64,000 nt of DNA from Bifidobacterium mongoliense DSM 21395 (GTDB lineage: Bacteria > Actinomycetota > Actinomycetes > Actinomycetales > Bifidobacteriaceae). The first letter of the stretch is position 1; each line of letters opens with the position of its first letter. This document shows, piece by piece, positions 55,008-64,000 of this stretch. The stretch lies in contig NZ_JGZE01000001.1 of the NCBI RefSeq assembly GCF_000741285.1, positions 248,001 through 312,000 on the forward strand. Direction: 5' to 3'. A program made the translations under genes and the position numbers. The notes below the pieces were generated by a model. The model was not told the origin of the DNA. It searched no databases and saw only the letters and a list, made by a program, of their open reading frames with translations.

Positions 55008-55095
55008 TGTCCGGAACGGGAGTTGAACCCGTACGCCTGTATAAATTAGGCACTAGCACCTCAAGCTAGCGCGTCTACCATTCCGCCACCCGGAC
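55008..55095 (-). tRNA. tRNA-Leu (anticodon GAG)
   Basis: Class II tRNA of 88 bases read on the minus strand. Acceptor GTCCGGG pairs with TCCGGAC (one G-U), discriminator A. The D arm contains GGAATGGTAGACGC. The anticodon arm is CTAGC-TTGAGGT-GCTAG with anticodon GAG, which reads CUC and CUU. A long variable arm (about TGCCTAATTTATACAGGCG) follows, then the T arm ACGGG-TTCAACT-CCCGT. CCA is not encoded. Confidence 0.97.
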
Positions 55096-55212
55096 AGGTC
55101 GCTTTTGCACAACGTGTAGAACTATAGCACCTTCCGCGGGTCGGCAACACGGTGTGTCGTGCGCCTGCGCGTCGCCGGCCCGTTTCTCACCGCCACGTGT
55201 AGCCTTGGGACC

Positions 55213-56010
55213 ATGACCGACCCCCTGTTCATGCTGGATACCAGCCATGAGGACACCCCGCTCAACACCGACGAACTGCATACCGGCTGGCGGTTGACGT
55301 TGCCTCGTTCCGTACGTCGCCATGCCCTGCAGGCCATGCGCCTCAAACCGGGTGACCGCCTGCAGCTCAGCGACGGGGTGGGCCTGCGGGTCCATGCCGA
55401 GATCCAGGACGTCGATGCGGGCACGGCGTCCGTCACCGGGGTGGGGCGCGAGCCGGGACCGGTGACCCGTTTGGCGCTCGTCCAGGCGCTGGCGAAGACG
55501 GGTCACGACGAACAGGCCATCGACATGGCCACGCAGATCGGCGTCGATGAGGTGGTGCCATGGCAATCCGCACGCTCCATCGCCAAATGGAAACAGGGTC
55601 GCAGTGAGCGTCGGTGGCACGACACCCTCGTCGCCGCCGCGGAGCAGTCCCGGCGCGCGTGGCTGCCCTCACTGGGCGAATGCGTGAACGGCACGGGGTT
55701 GATCGCGATCTGCCGTAGGGCGAGCGTGCACGGCGACCTGGTCATCGTGCTCCATCAGGACGCTCCTACGCCGTGGGATGAGATTGAGGATCATATCACC
55801 GCGTTGACCTCCCGATGCCTTGATGATGGTCGAGAACGGACCATCAGCGTGGTGGTGGGCCCTGAGGGCGGCATCGGCGATGAGGAGATCGACGCCCTGC
55901 GTGATGCCGGGGCCCTCACCTGTGTGCTCGGCTCGAACATCCTGCGGGCGGGGGTGGCCGGGCCGGTGGCCCTATCCCTGTTGTCCAGGAGCTTGGGGCG
56001 GTTCGCCTGA
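55213..56010 (+). CDS. rsmE: 16S rRNA (uracil-1498-N3)-methyltransferase RsmE
   Basis: Methylates U1498 of 16S rRNA, 265 residues. The N-terminal PUA-like part (GWRLTLPRSVRRHALQAMRLKPGDRLQLSDG in parts) is followed by the SPOUT domain with LVQALAKTGHDEQAIDMATQIGV, WQSARSIAKW, VVVGPEGGIGDEEI and VLGSNILRAG. ATG 55213 has TAGCCT (55200-55205) 7 bases upstream and no Shine-Dalgarno sequence, so it is probably leaderless. First of a run rsmE, HIT, phoH, ybeY, CBS protein, era. Confidence 0.92.
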   Translation: MTDPLFMLDTSHEDTPLNTDELHTGWRLTLPRSVRRHALQAMRLKPGDRLQLSDGVGLRVHAEIQDVDAGTASVTGVGREPGPVTRLALVQALAKTGHDEQAIDMATQIGVDEVVPWQSARSIAKWKQGRSERRWHDTLVAAAEQSRRAWLPSLGECVNGTGLIAICRRASVHGDLVIVLHQDAPTPWDEIEDHITALTSRCLDDGRERTISVVVGPEGGIGDEEIDALRDAGALTCVLGSNILRAGVAGPVALSLLSRSLGRFA

Positions 56011-56100
56011 GCCCCGTTCGGCCCCTCCCGTGTTTATCCGTGAGGGGCAATACCATGGAGTGGACAGAGGATTTCAACGAGAGATAAGGGAAGGGGCACG

Positions 56101-56439
56101 ATGAGCGCATCCGACAACTGCCTATTCTGCGGCATTGCGGCGGGGACCATCCCCAGTGAGAAGGTCTACGAGGACGAGACGACGGTCGCCTTCAAGGACA
56201 TCCATCCCAAAGCGAAGGTCCATGTGCTCGTCATACCCCGACATCATTATCGGGATGTCGCCGAGCTGGCGCAGGAGGATCCCGCCGAGCTCGCGCATAT
56301 CGTCGGGATCGCGCAGCATATCGCCGATGAGCGATTCCACGGAGCGTACCGACTCGAATTCAATACCGGAGAGGATGCGGGCCAGTCGGTCTTCCACGTC
56401 CACGCCCACGTCCTCACGGGCGAAGTCATGGCCGAATAG
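56101..56439 (+). CDS. HIT-family nucleotide-binding hydrolase
   Basis: Histidine triad protein of 112 residues of the HinT branch. [20 protein letters not shown] carries the two N-terminal Cys; [10 protein letters not shown] and [14 protein letters not shown] follow, with the HxHxH triad (HVHAH). Likely cleaves nucleoside phosphoramidates. AAGGGG precedes ATG 56101. Followed after 7 bases by phoH. Confidence 0.93.
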   Translation: MSASDNCLFCGIAAGTIPSEKVYEDETTVAFKDIHPKAKVHVLVIPRHHYRDVAELAQEDPAELAHIVGIAQHIADERFHGAYRLEFNTGEDAGQSVFHVHAHVLTGEVMAE

Positions 56440-56446
56440 AGGATCC

Positions 56447-57682
56447 GTGGCCACCACAACACGAACCATCACCGTTCCCGAGGAACTCGATCCGGTCGCC
56501 GTCTTCGGCCCGGTCGACGAGGTCATCAGGGAGATCGAACAAGCCTTTCCGGAGTTGAGCTTTGTCGTACGCGGCAACCGCGTGGCGATTCTGTCACGCT
56601 CGAAGCACACCGAATCTGACGCCTCAAAGGCGCAGAACCTCATCGAGACCGTGATACGGGCCGCCTATAGCGCCCCCATCGACGCGGAAACGGTGCGTCG
56701 GATGCTCGAACGCGACGTGCTGCGCAACCATGTGCGTGCGACGTCGCTTCCTCGCCCGTCTGCCCCATCCCCAGCACAGCGCAGGGGTGAGCGCAGGGTG
56801 GCCGGAGGTTCGGCTTACGAACGCGACTCCCGACGCCCGGACGAGTCGCGGCGCGGTTCGGAATCGGCCGACGCGGCGGCCGGTGCGGCAGGGGTGCCGA
56901 TGCGGGCGCTCCCGAGAGACGCCACCCAGGGAGCCGACGGCGAGGACCTGGGCTCCAAGCCTCGCGTACCCGGCGTGATCACCTTCGCCTCAGGCACTCC
57001 CATCAGGCCCAAAACGGCCGGCCAGATCACCTATGTGCAGGCGATTTCGACCCACACCATCACTTTCGGCATCGGCCCCGCCGGCACCGGCAAGACCTAT
57101 CTTGCGGTGGCCAAGGCGGTGCGGGCGTTCCGCGACCAGCGGGTTCGCCACATCATTCTCACCCGCCCTGCCGTCGAGGCGGGGGAGAGCCTCGGCTTCC
57201 TGCCCGGTACGCTCAACGACAAGGTCGACCCGTATCTGCGGCCCCTCTACGACGCGTTGGGCGATATGCTCGGTGTCGCGCAGATGCGCAAGTACATGGA
57301 GGACGGCACCATCGAGGTCGCCCCGCTGGCGTACATGCGCGGCCGCACGCTCAACGACGCCTTCGTCATCCTCGACGAGGCGCAGAACGCCACCGAGCAG
57401 CAGATGAAGATGTTCCTCACCCGGCTGGGCTTCAACACCACGATGGTCATCACGGGTGACATCACGCAGATCGACATCGCCGTGCCGCAGTCCGGTCTGG
57501 CGACGATTGAACGCATCCTCGGCGGACTGGACGACATCGCCTTCGTCCATCTCGACGCCGGCGATGTCGTGCGGCACGCCTTGGTCGGCGCCATCGTCGA
57601 AGCCTATGACCGTCACACGCAGAGGGTCATGCGGCGCAAGGAAGGCAACGACCGCAACGGACAGCGAGGGGCCGCGCTATGA
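56447..57682 (+). CDS. phoH: PhoH-like ATPase
   Basis: ATPase of 411 residues of the PhoH family, linked to RNA metabolism and typically found next to ybeY. The C-terminal ATPase core starts near residue 185: [19 protein letters not shown] (Walker A), [38 protein letters not shown] (Walker B) and [11 protein letters not shown]. The N-terminal third is a KH-like domain ([29 protein letters not shown] in parts), then about 80 disordered residues rich in Arg, Ser and Ala. GTG 56447 has AGAGGA 5 bases upstream. The stop overlaps ybeY by 4 bases. Confidence 0.93.
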   Translation: MATTTRTITVPEELDPVAVFGPVDEVIREIEQAFPELSFVVRGNRVAILSRSKHTESDASKAQNLIETVIRAAYSAPIDAETVRRMLERDVLRNHVRATSLPRPSAPSPAQRRGERRVAGGSAYERDSRRPDESRRGSESADAAAGAAGVPMRALPRDATQGADGEDLGSKPRVPGVITFASGTPIRPKTAGQITYVQAISTHTITFGIGPAGTGKTYLAVAKAVRAFRDQRVRHIILTRPAVEAGESLGFLPGTLNDKVDPYLRPLYDALGDMLGVAQMRKYMEDGTIEVAPLAYMRGRTLNDAFVILDEAQNATEQQMKMFLTRLGFNTTMVITGDITQIDIAVPQSGLATIERILGGLDDIAFVHLDAGDVVRHALVGAIVEAYDRHTQRVMRRKEGNDRNGQRGAAL

Positions 57683-58221
57683 GCGTCGAGGTGACCAACG
57701 AAACCGTCTGGAACATCGATGCCAAGGCATTCTCGGAATTGGGATTGTGGGTGATGGACCAGATGCGGGTGAGCACCCAGTCCGATCTCACCGTCCTGTT
57801 CGTGGACCCCGATCCCATCGCCCATCTGCACGAGCATTGGATGAACCTCGAGGGACCGACCGACGTGATGAGCTTCCCCATGGACGAACTGCGGCCGGGG
57901 GACGGCGACACCGTCATGGAGGGCGTGCTGGGCGACATCGTGATCTGCCCCTGGGTCGCGGCGCAGCAGGCGGCGGCCGCCGGCCACAGCACCATGCAGG
58001 AGATGCTGCTGCTCACCATCCATGGCACGTTGCATCTGCTCGGATACGATCACACGACACCGCAGCAGGAGCAGCAGATGTTCGGGCTGCAACGCCAACT
58101 GCTGCTGACGTTCATGGCCATACGCAGCACTTCGATCCCCGCCGCCTCGCTTCCCGCGGGGTCGCGCGACGCCCTGTCGGTCTACGATCGAGCGCACGCC
58201 GGGAATACCCACAACGCCTAA
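57679..58221 (+). CDS. ybeY: Endoribonuclease YbeY
   Basis: Zinc endoribonuclease for 16S rRNA 3' end maturation and ribosome quality control, 180 residues. The metal motif [11 protein letters not shown] is complete; [30 protein letters not shown] and LGDIVICP also match. The last 35 residues are a non-conserved tail. Overlaps phoH by ATGA. Confidence 0.95.
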   Translation: MSVEVTNETVWNIDAKAFSELGLWVMDQMRVSTQSDLTVLFVDPDPIAHLHEHWMNLEGPTDVMSFPMDELRPGDGDTVMEGVLGDIVICPWVAAQQAAAAGHSTMQEMLLLTIHGTLHLLGYDHTTPQQEQQMFGLQRQLLLTFMAIRSTSIPAASLPAGSRDALSVYDRAHAGNTHNA

Positions 58222-58457
58222 TGGGATATATTCCGATGCCCCTCGGTTGTGGACGACACACACGCGGGGGAGCGATCACGATCGTATGCCGACGGTCGCG
58301 CCGGTCGGGAAGCGCCGGATGGGGAAACGGTGGAGGGTCCGTCCGTGACTCCCTGCGCGGCGCACGACCCGGCAACTGCTGAGACCTGAAACCCGGCAAT
58401 CCCGGTATGATGTGAATGGGAATCACCAATGATATGGAGAAGTGGAGCATTGTGGCA

Positions 58458-59906
58458 ATGGATCCGATGACCGTGGCGCTTGTCATCCTGCTTGTGGTAG
58501 TGGCCCTGGCCCTGGTGGGCCTGTCGCTGGCGATGGCGGCCGCCGAAGGGGCGGTGTCGCGCGTCACGAGGGCAAGCCTCAACAATCTGATCTTCGACGT
58601 GCAGACCGATACGCAGACCAGTCAATTCATTCATATGAAGAAAATCGACCGCATCCACAAGGTGCAGCGGCTAATCGCCGACCGTTTCGCCACCTCGGGG
58701 TCATGCGCCTTCTTCCGCATCGCATGCAACGTGCTCGACGGTGTCTTCGTCTCATCCATCGTCTCGCTGTTCGAGGCGCCCCTATGGGCGGAATTAACCA
58801 GCGGCTTCGTCTTCGCCGTCGTGGTTGCGGTGATCTCCGTCCTGGTCCGCCCCCGTGCCACAGGGGCCTCCAAACCGGTCGATATCATGCTTCGCCATGC
58901 GACGCTGGTCACCGTGGCCGTGGCGCTCACTCCCTTCGCCAGGGCGGGCGGACGACAGTCGTCGAAGCGCAGGCAGGGCGGTCCCTCCCTCTCCGATGAC
59001 GAGGAGCTCGAGAAGATACAGCTGGAACAGGGTCGATCGATGATCGACAGGCTTGTGGAATCGAACGGTTTCGATCCCGAGGTCTCGGAGATGATGCGCA
59101 ACGTCCTGACGCTGTCCGAAACGCTCACCCGCGAGATCATGGTCCCGCGCACCGACATGATCTGCATCGAACGGGATGACTCGCTCGAGGACCTCCTCAA
59201 GCTGTGCACGCGTTCCGGTTTCTCACGCATACCGGTGGTGGGGGCCAGCGTCGACGACCTCGTCGGCATCGCCTACCTCAAGGACGCCGTGCGTGCCACG
59301 GCCTTCAACCTCGCCGCGAAGGACAGGACGGTCGACACGATCTGCCGCGAGCCCATGCTGGTGCCGGAGTCCAAACCCGTCGATGACCTGTTCCACGTCA
59401 TGCAGCGCACGCGGCAGCATGTGGCGATGGTGGTCGACGAATACGGCGGCATCGCCGGTCTGGTGACGATCGAAGACGCCATCGAGCAGATCGTCGGCGA
59501 ACTCGAAGACGAGCATGACCACACGCAACACACCGCGCCCGTACAGGATGGCGAGCATGTCTGGCGCATGCCCGCACGCACGCCGATAGCGGACCTCGAG
59601 GAACTGTTCGAAGTCGACATCGACGAGGACGACGTCGACACGGTGTACGGTCTGCTCACGAAATTGCTCGGCCAGGTTCCTCTGGTCGGCATGAGCGCGG
59701 TCACGCGCGGCCTCAGGTTGACCGCCGTCGATTCGGCGGGTCGGCGCAAGAAGGTGTCGACCATACTCGTCGAACCCGCGCATCCCGGGGAACGACACGA
59801 TGACGGCACGAAGCGGCCCGATGGCGGCACCGATGCGACGCACGGTGCGGACGACCCGGAACAGAGCCGTCACGAACACATCACACATCAGCAGGAGCAG
59901 GCATGA
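58458..59906 (+). CDS. Hemolysin C/CorC-type CBS-domain membrane protein
   Basis: Protein of about 482 residues with an N-terminal membrane domain (VALVILLVVVALALVGLSLAMAAAEGA, then VFAVVVAVISVLV), two CBS domains (EIMVPRTDMICIERDDSLEDLL; CREPMLVPESKPVDDLFHVMQ) and a C-terminal transporter-associated domain (WRMPARTPIADLEELFEVDI). VDEYGGIAGLVTIEDAIEQIVGEL is the family signature. Role in metal efflux or magnesium homeostasis is inferred. Start uncertain: GTG 58452 and ATG 58458 follow GTGGAG; ATG 58416 is further upstream, near a TATGAT -10. Overlaps era by ATGA. Confidence 0.87.
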   Translation: MDPMTVALVILLVVVALALVGLSLAMAAAEGAVSRVTRASLNNLIFDVQTDTQTSQFIHMKKIDRIHKVQRLIADRFATSGSCAFFRIACNVLDGVFVSSIVSLFEAPLWAELTSGFVFAVVVAVISVLVRPRATGASKPVDIMLRHATLVTVAVALTPFARAGGRQSSKRRQGGPSLSDDEELEKIQLEQGRSMIDRLVESNGFDPEVSEMMRNVLTLSETLTREIMVPRTDMICIERDDSLEDLLKLCTRSGFSRIPVVGASVDDLVGIAYLKDAVRATAFNLAAKDRTVDTICREPMLVPESKPVDDLFHVMQRTRQHVAMVVDEYGGIAGLVTIEDAIEQIVGELEDEHDHTQHTAPVQDGEHVWRMPARTPIADLEELFEVDIDEDDVDTVYGLLTKLLGQVPLVGMSAVTRGLRLTAVDSAGRRKKVSTILVEPAHPGERHDDGTKRPDGGTDATHGADDPEQSRHEHITHQQEQA

Positions 59907-60955
59907 ACGATACGACACCGACCACGACGCAGGAATACCGTTCTGGATTCGTCGCCGTCGTGGGACGACCGAATGTGGGCAAGTCCACGCTCATCAACGC
60001 CCTGATCGGCACGCAGGTGGCGATCGCGTCATCCCGTCCCGAAACCACCCGTAAGGCCATTCGCGGCATCCTGACCACACCGCACGCCCAGATGGTGTTG
60101 CTCGACACGCCTGGAATCCACCGGCCCCGCACCCTCCTTGGGCAACGGCTGAACGACGTGGTGGATGAATCGCTCAGCGAGGTGGATGGCATCGCGTTCC
60201 TGCTCCCCGCGGACCAGGAGATCGGCGCGGGGGACCGCAGGATCCTCAGCCGGCTGCGTTCCCAGTTCTGGAAAGGTCCGTGGCCCCACGACGGCGGAGA
60301 AACGGCTGACCGGGACGCCACGGGCACGTCATCGCATGGCGATGCTCAGGCGGCAGCCAAGAGCGAGCAGCAGGGGAGGTGGAGCATTCCCGTCGTCGCG
60401 ATCGTGACGAAGATCGATACTCTGTCGCGCCCCAAACTCGTGGCCAAACTCATCGAAATCGATACGTTCGCGAACTTCACCGCCATGGTTCCCGTGAGCG
60501 CGCTGGAGGACGACAACCTCACCGAGGTGCGCGACGTGTTGCTGGGGAACCTGCCCGAAGGCCCGCAGATGTACCCGGAGGACCAGGTGTCGGAGGAGCG
60601 TCCCGGTGATCAGATCGCCGAACTCGTGCGCGGCGCGTTCCTCGAGGAGCTCGACGACGAGCTGCCCCACTCCCTGGCGGTGGTCGTCGACGACATCGAA
60701 TCACCACGGGATCGCACCCAGGCGGGACTGGCGGATGACGGCAAAACCCACGTCATGGTCTCAATCTACGTGGAACGCGATTCCCAGAAGCCGATCATCA
60801 TCGGCCACCGAGCCGAGCATCTGGTGCAGGTCAAGAAGAAGCTCCGCACGGCGGTGAACCGCATCGTAGGGGCCAAGGCGAAGCTGGAACTGCATGTCAA
60901 GGTGGCGAAGGAATGGCAGTCGGATCCCAAGCAACTCGAACGGCTGGGATTCTGA
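59903..60955 (+). CDS. era: Ribosome assembly GTPase Era
   Basis: GTPase that binds the 3' end of 16S rRNA during 30S assembly, 350 residues, longer than the usual 300. G1 GRPNVGKSTLINAL, G2 region ASSRPETTRKAIRGI, G3 DTPGIH and G4 TKID are present. The C-terminal KH domain has YVERDSQKPIIIGHRAEHLVQVKKKLRTAVN (in parts). An insertion of about 35 polar residues (WPHDGGETADRDATGTSSHGD..) lies between G3 and G4. Its ATG overlaps the CBS-protein stop by 4 bases. Confidence 0.95.
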   Translation: MNDTTPTTTQEYRSGFVAVVGRPNVGKSTLINALIGTQVAIASSRPETTRKAIRGILTTPHAQMVLLDTPGIHRPRTLLGQRLNDVVDESLSEVDGIAFLLPADQEIGAGDRRILSRLRSQFWKGPWPHDGGETADRDATGTSSHGDAQAAAKSEQQGRWSIPVVAIVTKIDTLSRPKLVAKLIEIDTFANFTAMVPVSALEDDNLTEVRDVLLGNLPEGPQMYPEDQVSEERPGDQIAELVRGAFLEELDDELPHSLAVVVDDIESPRDRTQAGLADDGKTHVMVSIYVERDSQKPIIIGHRAEHLVQVKKKLRTAVNRIVGAKAKLELHVKVAKEWQSDPKQLERLGF

Positions 60956-61064
60956 ACCGGTCGGATTCCAAGGTCTTGGGATTGTAGAGGTTTCGGATTC
61001 CGGCCGTCCGTGATTTCACGCGCTTGGGATGCCGAACGACTTTCAATCAGCTGCGTGAGATACG

Positions 61065-61113
61065 AGAAGACCCGCGGTTTCGGGGATGTAATCTTCGGAA
61101 CCGCGGGTCTTCT
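61065..61113. terminator. Bidirectional terminator between era and the acyl-CoA ligase gene
   Basis: Perfect 15-bp stem AGAAGACCCGCGGTT (61065-61079) with its complement at 61099-61113, around a 19-base partly paired loop, followed by TATATCTT on the plus strand. Lies between convergent genes. Confidence 0.8.
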
Positions 61114-61147
61114 TATATCTTCGGTCTATCTTCGTCGCGTACCGGGT

Positions 61148-63181
61148 TTATCGGCGCTTCGTGTACATCCGCGTGGCCAGCAGCGACGCGTAACGCTTGA
61201 TGACCTTGGGGCGGATCACCTTCATGGAGGCGGTCATGAGGCCGTTCTCCTGGGTGAACTCCTCGGGGAGCAGGATGAACTTGCGTACGGACTCCGCACG
61301 GGAGACGCCCTCGTTCGCCTTGTCGACGTACTGCTGCACGGCGGCGCGTACCGCCGCGTTATCGACGGCCTGATCCATGGGCATGTCGTGATCGAGACCT
61401 TGCGCGTCGAGCCACAGGCGCAACGACTCCTCATCAAGGGTGATCAGTGCGGAGATGAACGGACGCTTATCGCCGAGGACCAGGGCCTGCGAAACCAACG
61501 GGCACCGTTGGATGACCTCCTCGATCGGGCCGGGTGCGACGTTCTTGCCGCCCGCGGTGATGATGAGGTCCTTCTTGCGCCCCGTGATGTACAGGAAGCC
61601 GTCGTACCCGAGTTTGCCCAGGTCTCCGGTCGCATACCACCCGTCGGGCGTGAAGGCCGTCTCCGTGGCCTCCTCGTTCTTGTGGTACCGGGAGAAGACC
61701 CCCGCGCCAAGGACCTGAATCTCACCGTCCTTCGCGACCCGGACGCTGAATCCGGGGAACGGGATACCTACGGAACCCTCATGGAACGGTGTGCCCAACG
61801 GGTTGAAAGCGCATGGTGCCGTCGTTTCGGTCAGGCCGTACCCCTCGTAGACGGGGATGCCGGCACCGCGGTAGAAAGCGAGGAGATCGGGGTCGAGCGG
61901 GGCTCCGCCGGTCACGATCCACTTGGCTCTGCCACCCAGTACGTCGCGCAACGAACGGTATACCACGGGATCGAAGGCGGCCCGACGCATGCGGGACAGG
62001 GACCGCGCGCTGCCGTTGCAGCTGAGTTCCTTCATGTACCGCTGCGCTCCGACGACGGCCGCGGCGAACGCCATGCCCTTGATGCCGTTCCCCGCCTTCT
62101 GCGAGGCGGCGTTGTAGATCTTCTCCAGGACTCGGGGGACCACGATCATGACGGTGGGTCGGGCGACCTGGAGATCCGTGATGAGGCTCGAGATGCCTTG
62201 GGCGATGTAGATGCGCAGCTCGCTGCAGGCCACGATGTAGTTGATCGCCCTGGCGAAGGTATGCGCCTGAGGCAGGAAGAGCAAGACGCTGCCGTTCTTG
62301 TCCTTGAGCAGGTCGGGAAGATAGTCGCACAGGTTCACGGCGTCCGTGCAGTAGTGGCCGTGGGTCATCTCGACGCCCTTCGGCGCCGCCGTCGAACCGG
62401 ATGTGTAGATGATGGAGCACAGGTCGCTCGCCTTGATCGCATCGATGCGCTCGTCGAGCACGGCGTCGCTCACGCCGCTGCCATATGCCGTGAGCTCGTC
62501 GAGGGCCCCCGTCTCGATGCACATGATGCGTTCAAGCGTGGGGCAATCCTCGACGGCCCCGTCGGCCTTCTCGCGCATATCGGTGGTCTGGACGATCAAC
62601 AGCCGGGCATCGGAATTGTCGACGATGTTGCGGATCTGTTCGGCGGAATCCGTGTCGTAGATGGTCGCAAGCACCCCGCCGCACGCCATGACGGCCGCAT
62701 CGGTGACATTCCATTCGTAGGAGGTACGGCACATGAAGGCGACGCCGTCCCCCTTGGCCAGTCCGTAGTGCAGCAGCCCCTTGGCCACGGCCCTGACGTC
62801 GGCGAGGAATTCGTTGGCGGTCTTGGTGACCCATGACCCGCCGACCTGATACGTGTACAACGGATCGTCACCGCGCCGTTGCGCGCGTGCGGCATAGAGA
62901 TCGTAGATCGACATACCGTCGTCGATGGCGTCGGCACCCGGCGTCGAACTCGTCAGGAGGCCGGACTTGTCATCGATGAATGTCGTGGTCGGGAACCCCG
63001 CACCCCAGTCGTCGGTATGCGGCAGATCACCCTGTCCATCATCGCCTGTGGCTTCGGGACCGGGGTAATCGGGCTCACCGGGATTGCCGTCGCTGGTGGG
63101 ATGGACGAAACCGGCACCCAGACGCAACGCCTTCCATGTGAGGTTCATCGCCTTTTCTTCAAACGATTTCGTTACGGACAC
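61148..63181 (-). CDS. Long-chain fatty acid--CoA ligase (AMP-binding)
   Basis: Adenylate-forming enzyme of 677 residues that activates fatty acids to acyl-CoA. The P-loop reads IIYTSGSTAAPKGVEMTH, with SGSTAAPKG for the usual SGTTGxPKG. Further motifs: VFLFLPLAH-like VLLFLPQAHTFAR, IVTGGAPLDPDL, YEGYGLTETTA, GWYATGDLG and LYITGRKKDLIITAGGKNVAP. It resembles FadD15 of actinobacteria. The first 75 residues are a non-conserved extension. GTG 63181 has AAGGAG 6 bases upstream. Role in lipid uptake or membrane remodelling is inferred. Confidence 0.9.
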   Translation of the reverse strand: MSVTKSFEEKAMNLTWKALRLGAGFVHPTSDGNPGEPDYPGPEATGDDGQGDLPHTDDWGAGFPTTTFIDDKSGLLTSSTPGADAIDDGMSIYDLYAARAQRRGDDPLYTYQVGGSWVTKTANEFLADVRAVAKGLLHYGLAKGDGVAFMCRTSYEWNVTDAAVMACGGVLATIYDTDSAEQIRNIVDNSDARLLIVQTTDMREKADGAVEDCPTLERIMCIETGALDELTAYGSGVSDAVLDERIDAIKASDLCSIIYTSGSTAAPKGVEMTHGHYCTDAVNLCDYLPDLLKDKNGSVLLFLPQAHTFARAINYIVACSELRIYIAQGISSLITDLQVARPTVMIVVPRVLEKIYNAASQKAGNGIKGMAFAAAVVGAQRYMKELSCNGSARSLSRMRRAAFDPVVYRSLRDVLGGRAKWIVTGGAPLDPDLLAFYRGAGIPVYEGYGLTETTAPCAFNPLGTPFHEGSVGIPFPGFSVRVAKDGEIQVLGAGVFSRYHKNEEATETAFTPDGWYATGDLGKLGYDGFLYITGRKKDLIITAGGKNVAPGPIEEVIQRCPLVSQALVLGDKRPFISALITLDEESLRLWLDAQGLDHDMPMDQAVDNAAVRAAVQQYVDKANEGVSRAESVRKFILLPEEFTQENGLMTASMKVIRPKVIKRYASLLATRMYTKRR

Positions 63182-63491
63182 TGGGCGCTCCTTCGGCCTG
63201 CGACAATTATCTACTCAGTCCTCACATACTAATCGCTCGCAAGGCCCGCGTCACCTTACGCAACCGTAATGCATCCGTCGCCGCGACCTTGGAAGACGTC
63301 CGTCATGGCCTACGGCGCTGAGGCTGGCAAGCTGCGGATGGCGGGACACGAATCGGTTTGAGGGCGGCACCAGCACCCGCCCGCCCGCCAAGGGACTCTC
63401 GTGTACTGGCATCCTTCACAGGCATCCTTCACAGGCATCCTTCCGGTGGCGCACATGAGTGGCGCCTGCCACAGGCACCTACCGCAAGCGT
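63182..63491. other. Intergenic region upstream of the acyl-CoA ligase gene
   Basis: The gap of 310 bases holds the ligase promoter near 63200-63240 (AT-rich) and, at 63408-63446, three tandem copies of a 13-base unit GGCATCCTTCACA, the third ending CCGG. Looser echoes (CCACAGGCA) continue to about 63510, into the end of the hydrolase gene. No further gene seen. Confidence 0.6.
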
Positions 63492-64000
63492 CTACCACAG
63501 GCAGCGGCTGAGGAAATCCCGGACCGCCGTCCAATAGGTCCGAGGATCGGCCTCCTGGCACTCGCCGTGGATGGCGTCGGCCACGAACAGCCGTTCCTTG
63601 ATATCGGCCGTACATGCCGCGAACAAGCGGTCGGCGTCGCGTGGGTCGACGACATGATCCCGCCCCGCCGTAATGAACAGCGTGGGGATGCGGCTGCCTC
63701 GTAAGGCCTTCAGGCAATCGACCGCCCGCAGATCGTATCCCGCCCGACGACGACACAGCGCGTTGGCCAGGCACGCCGAAGCCCGAGCCGGCACCGCGGG
63801 CAACCTCCGGCCCCGACGTATCGAGAAGATCAACTGATCGTAGGCGTTGGCGAACCCTGACTCGACGATGATGCCGGAAACCACGCCACGGGGCAGCAGC
63901 CGAGCCTGCCGGCAGGCCATCATCGCGGTTACGGCGCCCACCGAGATGCCATGCAACACGACATGCGCCTGCGGGTCGTGCACCAGCACCTCGGCGATCC
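63492..64000 (-). CDS. Alpha/beta hydrolase (5' end missing)
   Basis: The C-terminal 169 residues of a serine hydrolase; the frame runs off the right edge. The nucleophile elbow is HGISVGAVTAMM (GxSxG). An Asp appears in LFITAGRDHVVDPRDA and a His in VADAIHGECQEAD, so the catalytic triad order is complete. The end LSRCLW gives a TAG at 63494-63492. Several alpha/beta hydrolases of unknown substrate have this layout with a helical lid after the elbow. No function can be given. Confidence 0.75.
   Translation of the reverse strand, partial: IAEVLVHDPQAHVVLHGISVGAVTAMMACRQARLLPRGVVSGIIVESGFANAYDQLIFSIRRGRRLPAVPARASACLANALCRRRAGYDLRAVDCLKALRGSRIPTLFITAGRDHVVDPRDADRLFAACTADIKERLFVADAIHGECQEADPRTYWTAVRDFLSRCLW

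Overview
The window is G+C-rich, densely coded chromosome from an actinobacterium, almost certainly a Bifidobacterium. The strongest evidence is the bifid-shunt block: a full-length xylulose-5-phosphate/fructose-6-phosphate phosphoketolase (xfp) beside phosphotransacetylase (pta) and acetate kinase (ackA), with guaA diverging from xfp. A fused shikimate kinase/3-dehydroquinate synthase, a malEFG-type sugar transporter without its own ATPase, and many genes that look leaderless fit the same group. The species cannot be named from the sequence alone. I see no prophage, insertion sequence, rRNA operon or CRISPR array; nearly everything is core genome.

Layout. 0-5.4 kb: basic amino-acid exporter (cut by the left edge) diverging from its LysG-type regulator, an M50-like membrane metalloprotease, then a translationally coupled asparagine permease and asparaginase. 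5.5-9.8 kb: iron uptake operon feoA-feoB plus a small cysteine/HTH protein in the feoC position, with aroA attached by a 4-base overlap. 9.9-17.2 kb: MFS transporter, ackA, pta and xfp, all on the minus strand. 17.6-24.2 kb: guaA, the xanthine salvage pair xpt-pbuX, and a PcrA/UvrD helicase with a long Ser/Gly/Tyr-rich linker. 24.3-25.1 kb: rpsD with a structured leader. 25.28-25.66 kb: an 18-unit, exactly phased 21-bp tandem repeat array, the most unusual object in the window. 25.8-32.3 kb: divergent leaderless holin-like/phosphatase pair, then DUF948 protein, small membrane protein, alaS, ruvX and mltG. 32.3-38.1 kb: prepilin peptidase, then aroC, aroKB, aroQ and pyrG. 38.3-45.3 kb: a maltose-type regulon (LacI regulator, GH13 alpha-glucosidase, malEFG) whose upstream regions share an ACGTTTGCA-like half-site. 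45.4-52.5 kb: TraX-like protein and sufB-sufD-sufC-sufS-sufU-sufT. 52.5-61 kb: glgC, TrmH-family methyltransferase, tRNA-Leu(GAG), rsmE, HIT protein, phoH, ybeY, CBS-domain protein and era. 61.1-64 kb: long-chain acyl-CoA ligase and an alpha/beta hydrolase cut by the right edge.

Function. Xfp splits sugar phosphates to acetyl phosphate; AckA makes ATP and acetate from it and Pta links it to acetyl-CoA. MalEFG with the GH13 enzyme would feed glucose into that route and GlgC would divert glucose-1-phosphate to glycogen. Feo iron import and SUF assembly supply iron and Fe-S clusters. AroA, AroC, AroKB and AroQ cover most of the chorismate pathway in two separate clusters.

Starts were chosen from ribosome-binding sites, 4-base overlaps or a -10 element placed about 7 bases before the start codon, and often differ from the longest open frame. 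No searches were run; all family calls are by reading motifs.
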